DNA of 64,000 bases from Ascochyta rabiei (lineage: Eukaryota; Ascomycota; Dothideomycetes; Pleosporales; Didymellaceae): contig NC_082425.1 of assembly GCF_004011695.2 (NCBI RefSeq), forward strand, positions 1,054,001 through 1,118,000, read 5' to 3'. This document shows, in pieces, positions 58,252 through 64,000 of this stretch. The notes under the pieces were generated by a model, which saw only the letters and a program-made list of their open reading frames with translations, was not told the DNA's origin and did not search any database. Both the position numbers and the translations under genes were made by a program. Each line of letters begins with the position of its first letter. Positions within the stretch are counted from its first letter, which is position 1.

Positions 58252-59471
58252 TGTTGTCGAATTTCCCAGAGAATGTAGTTTCTTGCAAGATGTTGCCTGC
58301 CGAGAATGTTTTGAAGTGGGACGTGTAAGCAAGTTGTGGAAGAGGAGAGTGGCAAACGGTAGCATAAGTGAAGGCACACGCGCCAGGCCTAAGTCGTCAC
58401 ACGATCAAAGCAGCAGAGCAGCAAACGAAAGCAAACAAAATTCTTGCTGCATCTGCCTGTGGCTCCGCACCTTTGCTCTTGTGGCAAGCTTGCTTCTCCC
58501 GCGCCGCCCCTTTCACTCTGTCAAGTCCTTCCCTCCCACATCTCTTAGACCCTCAAGTCACACATTTACACCTTTCAACAGCTTTCTGCGCCAACATTGC
58601 GCCTCTAAGTAGCTTTCGAAGTTTGTTGCGCCTACACGACAGGTTCGTTACCGGCAAGACATATTAACTTGGACTATTGCGTTACCATCCTTCAGCGCGC
58701 AACATGACCGGCGAGCGGCGGAGGAGCTTACGGCTCCAGAAGCTCCATGATGCCTCGGAACCTCCACTCCAGCCTCCCTACTCATTCCGTTGTTTGCGCG
58801 TCAGCAAGATGAACCTCAAGATGAGCCAGGAGCAGCTGCAACGCAAGCCAGTCACCTCATACGTGAGATCGATGTCATTGCCAAAAACATCAAATTGCGA
58901 AAAGAATCTTGAGGCATCATAGCTTACTTGGTGGAGCTTTCTGACGGATGGCTATCGGAAAAGGTCATGTATATCTCTTGGTCAACCGCCATGATAGTGA
59001 TGTGCACACGCTAATAATTGTCATGTTTGGATAATCGAATACAACCTTCGTTTTGCAAACGGCTATCAGTGGGTCATCCGCATCGCTCCCTCTTTTTCCT
59101 TTTGTCCCAAGATTGCAAGCACGATCCCTTCGAGTTACTATGTGCATGTCTTCAGCTATTGGAACCCGAGGACACTTGCCAAGAAGCTTGAGTGAAGTCA
59201 GGGGGAATTGCAAGCCTAATCTTGCGTCGAGGAAGGTGAAGGCACACATAGAAGCTCACAATGCAACTGTCTTCGGCCTACAATTGTTTCGATAATTGAC
59301 GAGTGATCCCAGAATCAGTCGGCTCGCTCATTTGTGGTGAAATCGCGCCCAATTCTCCTTGGCATCACGTAGGCTTGGTAATCTGGGTTGATGATATAAC
59401 TTTGATACCTATCGGATTGCTTGCAAGATAGCAGACCGGAGAGCGTATAGCCAAACTGCAACGCCCAGCTC
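58252..59471. other. Spacer with a possible gene relic
   Basis: The first part is the upstream region of the minus-strand gene at 58251. Around 58704-58990 on the + strand, an ATG frame MTGERRRSLRLQKLHDASEP and, in another frame, LIREIDVIAKNIKLRKES followed by a stop and YLVELSDGWL suggest a dead short gene. No intron model repairs it. Confidence 0.35.
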
Positions 59472-60584
59472 CTACTCTACCTCCAGCACCAACTTCCCGC
59501 TCGTAGTCTTCATCTGGAATACCTCCTGCGCCTTCGCGATATCCCTAAGCTTAAACACCTGCCCAACATGCGGCTTGATCTCGCCCCTCTCAATATACCC
59601 AACAAGATTCTCAAACACCTCGTCGTCCTGAAACGCGCACCCAAAGAAGCTCAAATCCTTCAAGTACAACGTCCTAACATCCAGCTCGACAATCGGCCCA
59701 GCTATAGCTCCCGCAGTCGCATACCGCCCTCCCTTCTTCAGCACATGCAGGAGCTCCGAAAACGCCGGCCCAGCAACAACATCCAGCACGACGTCCACGC
59801 TCATGGCATCCAGTTTCTCCACCAAACTGTCTCCACGGGGAACAACCTCGTCAGCACCCAACGCCAACAACCCCTCCATCTTCTCCCTCCCCGCAACAGC
59901 AACGACCCTCGCGCCCCTCCTCTTCGCCAACTGCACAGCCGCAGCCCCAACCCCACCGCCCGCACCCGTAACAAGCACGCACTCGCCATGAACAACTTTA
60001 CTCCTATGCAGCATCCCCTCCGCAGTAGAAAACGCACACGGCACGCTCCCCAACTCTACATCCGACCACGCACACTCCACTCTATACGTCTCAGCAGCCG
60101 GCGCCTTCATATACTGCGCAAACGCGCCGTCGCACTCGGAGCCCAGCGTCCAGCACTCGAAGGGCCGGTAGTCGACGTACGAACGCAGCATGTTGCGCAC
60201 GAGGACGCGCTCGCCGATACGCGAAGCGTCCACGTTGGTGCCCACGGCGGCGATGTAGCCGCAGCAGTCTGCGCCTTGGATGCGGGGGAATTGCAGGGGG
60301 GCGCCGGTCCAGCTTGCGTCTTCGTTGGAGGTGGAGGAGGGTGATTGGGTTTGGGGGTTTGAGGCGGCTGAGGTGCTGCTCGTGACGCTTTTGGAGTACC
60401 AGCCGATGCGAGTGTTGATGTCGGTGTTGTTGATGCCGGCGGCGGTGACGCGGATTAGAACTTCGTTGGGGGCAATCGTGGGGATGGGGAGGTCGGTGCG
60501 GTACGATAGTTTCTCGAGGCCGCCGTGGCCGGTTAGGAGGACGCCGTGCATTGTTTTGGGGAGGGTGGGTGGTTGGGTGGTCAT
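59472..60584 (-). CDS. MDR-family NADPH oxidoreductase (quinone-reductase-like)
   Basis: One exon encodes 370 residues. The GroES-like N-terminal domain begins MHGVLLTGHGGLEKLSYR and contains NEVLIRVTAAGINNTD, followed by FPRIQGADCCGYI. The Rossmann fold nucleotide loop is GAGGGVGAAAVQLAKRRGARVV (around residue 205). The pattern of catalytic zinc ligands is incomplete, which fits the zinc-independent quinone-oxidoreductase branch. It ends with GKLVLEVE, the standard terminus of this branch. An insertion of about 25 Ser/Thr residues (SVTSSTSAASNPQTQS) interrupts the GroES domain near residue 65. Substrate unknown. The start MTTQPPTLPKTMHGV is the first ATG; the second one at MHGV would also fit. 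Confidence 0.9.
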   Translation of the reverse strand: MTTQPPTLPKTMHGVLLTGHGGLEKLSYRTDLPIPTIAPNEVLIRVTAAGINNTDINTRIGWYSKSVTSSTSAASNPQTQSPSSTSNEDASWTGAPLQFPRIQGADCCGYIAAVGTNVDASRIGERVLVRNMLRSYVDYRPFECWTLGSECDGAFAQYMKAPAAETYRVECAWSDVELGSVPCAFSTAEGMLHRSKVVHGECVLVTGAGGGVGAAAVQLAKRRGARVVAVAGREKMEGLLALGADEVVPRGDSLVEKLDAMSVDVVLDVVAGPAFSELLHVLKKGGRYATAGAIAGPIVELDVRTLYLKDLSFFGCAFQDDEVFENLVGYIERGEIKPHVGQVFKLRDIAKAQEVFQMKTTSGKLVLEVE

Positions 60585-61179
60585 GATTGGGTCGAGGTGG
60601 TGGTGGATTCGGATTGTGCTTGGTGGATGAGATAGTGGATCTGTGTTGACAGAAGAATACTGGGAATTGATAATAACGACAAACAGCTGAAATCTAGTTT
60701 ATATAAGTCGAGATGAGTAAACAGACCATCATGACCTATGTACATGCAGTTGTGACCAATCAGCAGCCAGCTCCTTCGCGCTCATTGGCCACAATGACAG
60801 CAAGCTTACAAAACATGGTCCTTGAGTGCGACTCACTACGATAAGCTAGTAGCTTGCAATCTCGATCGTAGACTACAAAGATTGACAGTCAAATTCCATT
60901 CATCAAAACACATGAGTCTTAGGGTCTGTGTAGAATCGTTCTCAACCTCTCACTTTACCATTCTTTCAGAACATCAACTCAGTACACGGAGCAGGTAGAA
61001 AGTGGCGTTTGAGGCTAGCCAGCCAACGTCAACATGTCATGAGTCAGTAAATATTATAGAAATGAAGACGCTAAAGAGGAGAAGAGAAAGCCCCCATCCA
61101 ACCCCGTCATGCCCCTATCCGAACTCTCCTGCCTCCCACCGTCATCTCCTAGCCCTTGAGTTCAGACAACCCCAACCCT
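60585..61179. other. Spacer with the MDR promoter
   Basis: It carries the upstream region of the gene at 60584 and the 3' flank of the cutinase gene. No gene is seen. Confidence 0.45.
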
Positions 61180-61185
61180 AACCCC

Positions 61186-61971
<786 letters not shown>

Positions 61972-63630
61972 GATGCAGGCGATGATATGGACAAAACAAG
62001 GTAAGAAGAGAGCGAGTGTGGGCTGAATTGTCCTTTGATGTTACTCTTGAGGATGATAGAGTAAACGGGGAAAATGCTCAAGCTATACTTATGCAATGTC
62101 TACAACCTCCAGAACCAACATCACGGACACCATCATCCCGCCCCACTTCGCCCCGGCCTCGGTAGTGGTAGTGAAAACAAAGGTTCAAGACTCAATGCGC
62201 CATTCCAAGAGAGCTTAGACGAGATCCGTCATCGAGGTGCCGTCCACAAGCATACCCTTCTACGGTCGTCGTCTCCTCGAGCCAGGAATGACGATGAAGT
62301 GGACAGTGCGCGGCGTTTCAGCGCTTGGGAGCTGGTAAGTACCGTGCAATGCCGTGCATGGATCAGGGTACGGGAGGGACCGGCGCATGATCGTTTGGAG
62401 TGCGTTCATGCGAAGTTGTGATCATCGTTATGCTAAGATAGACGACGAAACCTTATTCTTACTGCATGATCAACAATACTTGCTGTCGTCGACCAGCCAT
62501 GTATTCTTGCTGTATCTATTGGAGCTTCCATCCATCTCTTGTGCTGTGTTCGGTGCATCGCAGTGTTAAAAGTTACAAGACGGCAATAGATTGCATGCCG
62601 TGGCGCTACCATGGTCTCCGGCGAAAATAGAGTCCCTTGGCCAGTGCAATATGGAGGAAAGGCAGAGGCTTAGCAAGTCCGACTTCTAAGGTTTTCTTAG
62701 CTTTACACTGATTAATGGACATCTTCTCTCTTTGTCATCTGCAACAGCATCTGTGCGCTTTTGTTATAAACATCGATGGGCGTTTCTGCACAAGACCCAC
62801 CGCACTGGCCGTGGGACTTTACTTCTGCCGGAGACCCTGGTACACAGTAGTGCTTCGACTCGTCAATCTGCACCCCGCACGGTGCTCATGGTGAGGCGAT
62901 CAGGTGTATGTTCCCTTCATCTTGATCGGTCGGCGAACATGCCCCAAAAGTACGCATCGTCCCTATGCGTCATTCCAGGCTGGCGGCTTTGAGACATCCG
63001 AGGGACAAGAAAACAACGGTGTTTCGAAACACTGCTTGGACACGAGAGGCTGGAGCCTCGTCGCAGGATGGGCAGGCGTGGGTATGTATGTCGACAAACA
63101 ACAATGCGTATCTGACATGGAAGTCGCACACAACCTCGGTACCACAGAATGGCTACAAGAATCTGGGTTCAATATAGATGCCAAGAGGCACTACTGGCGT
63201 CTTGGCACATGGATCTCGGCACCTGCCGATCGACTGGGGCGTGAACGAATTTGTGCAAGATGTTGAATGTGAACTAGCAAGCAAGCCTTCAGTAGAGAAG
63301 TAGGCAATGCTCATTCTAGTTGGGAGTGGTTAGATTGCTCGCCATACGCCGTGTCTTGAAATCTTTCTACACTTTATGTGATTTTGCAGAATGATTCCTT
63401 GATTCACCAAGAATTTGTCGATGTTCACGCTGGTGAGCAATGTCGAGAGCTGTATAACTTGCGAGAAACGTCGGTCGCATTCGATACGGTAAGTCCGTGG
63501 CTACTGCCAATAGTCAAAGCCTGATAGCCCAGACCTTCGATTCCGCCAACTCTGCCCCACATCAAACAATGTCTGCTGAACGGGACCCCAAGTCGTAATC
63601 TCACACCTTCTCCTAGGTCGTGGGAGCCCC
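61972..63630. other. Spacer upstream of the cutinase gene
   Basis: No supported gene. The part next to 61972 holds the cutinase promoter. Open frames around 62900-63270 on the + strand show no family resemblance. Confidence 0.5.
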
Positions 63631-64000
63631 TCAGTACCGTCCACTCTCCCTCCTTCCAACGCCCAGATTCCCGTACCCGCTCGGCCTTGCCTCCCCGTTC
63701 GACATATTCACTCTCTTTAAAGGACTCCCGTCCCTCTTACTCAGTGTCTGACTCGCTGAGCTTGTGCCCAAGCTCCGTTTATCTCTCGTTACGCCAGTGG
63801 CATCTCTACTTTTCTCCAGCCTAGGAGTGGAGGATCTGCTCGCAACGCCGAAACGGTCGCTCAAGCTCAGCTTCGGCTGATCGCGGAATCTGTTGTTCTC
63901 TTCGGTATCGCCGAGGTAGTTCGCACTTGCCGATTTGCGAAGTGGGGAGGCAGCGTGTGTATAGACACCCAAGCTGCCGCCATCACCGCTCGTACGGGCT
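63631..64000 (-). CDS. C-terminal part of a Ser/Arg-rich protein, cut by the window edge
   Basis: The minus-strand frame is open from the right edge to a TGA at 63631, about 122 codons. It reads SPLRKSASANYLGDTEENN, RFRDQPKLSLSDRFGVASR, STPRLEKSRD and ends GNLGVGRRESGRY. It is low-complexity with many S/T-P and R-x-x-S sites, typical of a disordered tail of a signalling or cytoskeletal protein. The domain that would identify it lies outside the window. Confidence 0.55.
   Translation of the reverse strand, partial: ARTSGDGGSLGVYTHAASPLRKSASANYLGDTEENNRFRDQPKLSLSDRFGVASRSSTPRLEKSRDATGVTRDKRSLGTSSASQTLSKRDGSPLKRVNMSNGEARPSGYGNLGVGRRESGRY

Overview
The window is nuclear DNA of a filamentous ascomycete (Pezizomycotina), most likely a Dothideomycete of the Pleosporales. 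The support is short 45-65 nt introns with GT...AG ends and CTAAC-like branch sites, genes on both strands with sub-kilobase to 2 kb spacers, a repeat block mutated in the RIP manner, and a fungal gene set that includes secreted phytase, cutinase, GH43 arabinanase, GH37 trehalase, mannitol-1-phosphate dehydrogenase and a Pth11-like receptor. The exact species cannot be read from the sequence.

Region 1 (1-8470) is a nest of dead retroelements. A Ty3/gypsy-type gag-protease-RT-RNase H can still be read on the minus strand between about 4450 and 1750, broken by dozens of TAG/TAA codons. The mutation pattern is unusually context-specific: C/T-C-A (and T-G-A/G on the other strand) is almost absent, while A/G-C-A survives. 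The gypsy remnant is bounded by two 155-bp copies of a terminal repeat that are inverted rather than direct, with a matching 4-bp flank, and no integrase is recognisable.

Region 2 (8.5-16.2 kb) is the edge of that block. It holds decayed genes: a domain of unknown function protein with a RIP-type nonsense codon, a DUF6536 membrane-protein remnant and a scrambled F-box-like remnant. An intact histidine acid phosphatase (phytase) gene sits among them.

Region 3 (17-32.6 kb) is gene-rich and well preserved: a small integral-membrane terpene-cyclase-like protein, the choline-transporter-like PNS1, mannitol-1-phosphate 5-dehydrogenase, the GPI-anchor ethanolamine-phosphate transferase MCD4, Rab GDP-dissociation inhibitor GDI1, mitochondrial ribosomal protein uL29m (MRPL4) and, divergent from it, a bZIP factor of the JlbA/IDI-4 type.

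Region 4 (34-47 kb) holds a Pth11-like rhodopsin-domain protein with an apparent frameshift, a conserved membrane protein whose promoter, intron and 3' flank each carry a different minisatellite, a Kelch-repeat membrane protein with a 12-nt microexon, and two hypothetical proteins.

Region 5 (48.9-64 kb) is enriched in secreted or accessory enzymes: GH37 trehalase with a MITE in its promoter, a cytochrome P450, GH43 arabinanase, a zinc-independent-type MDR oxidoreductase and a cutinase. It also holds a twice-frameshifted conserved gene and the 3' end of a gene that runs off the right edge. No tRNA or rRNA gene and no CRISPR array was recognised. Exon boundaries were set by hand from splice signals and reading-frame continuity, and coding sums were checked to be multiples of three.
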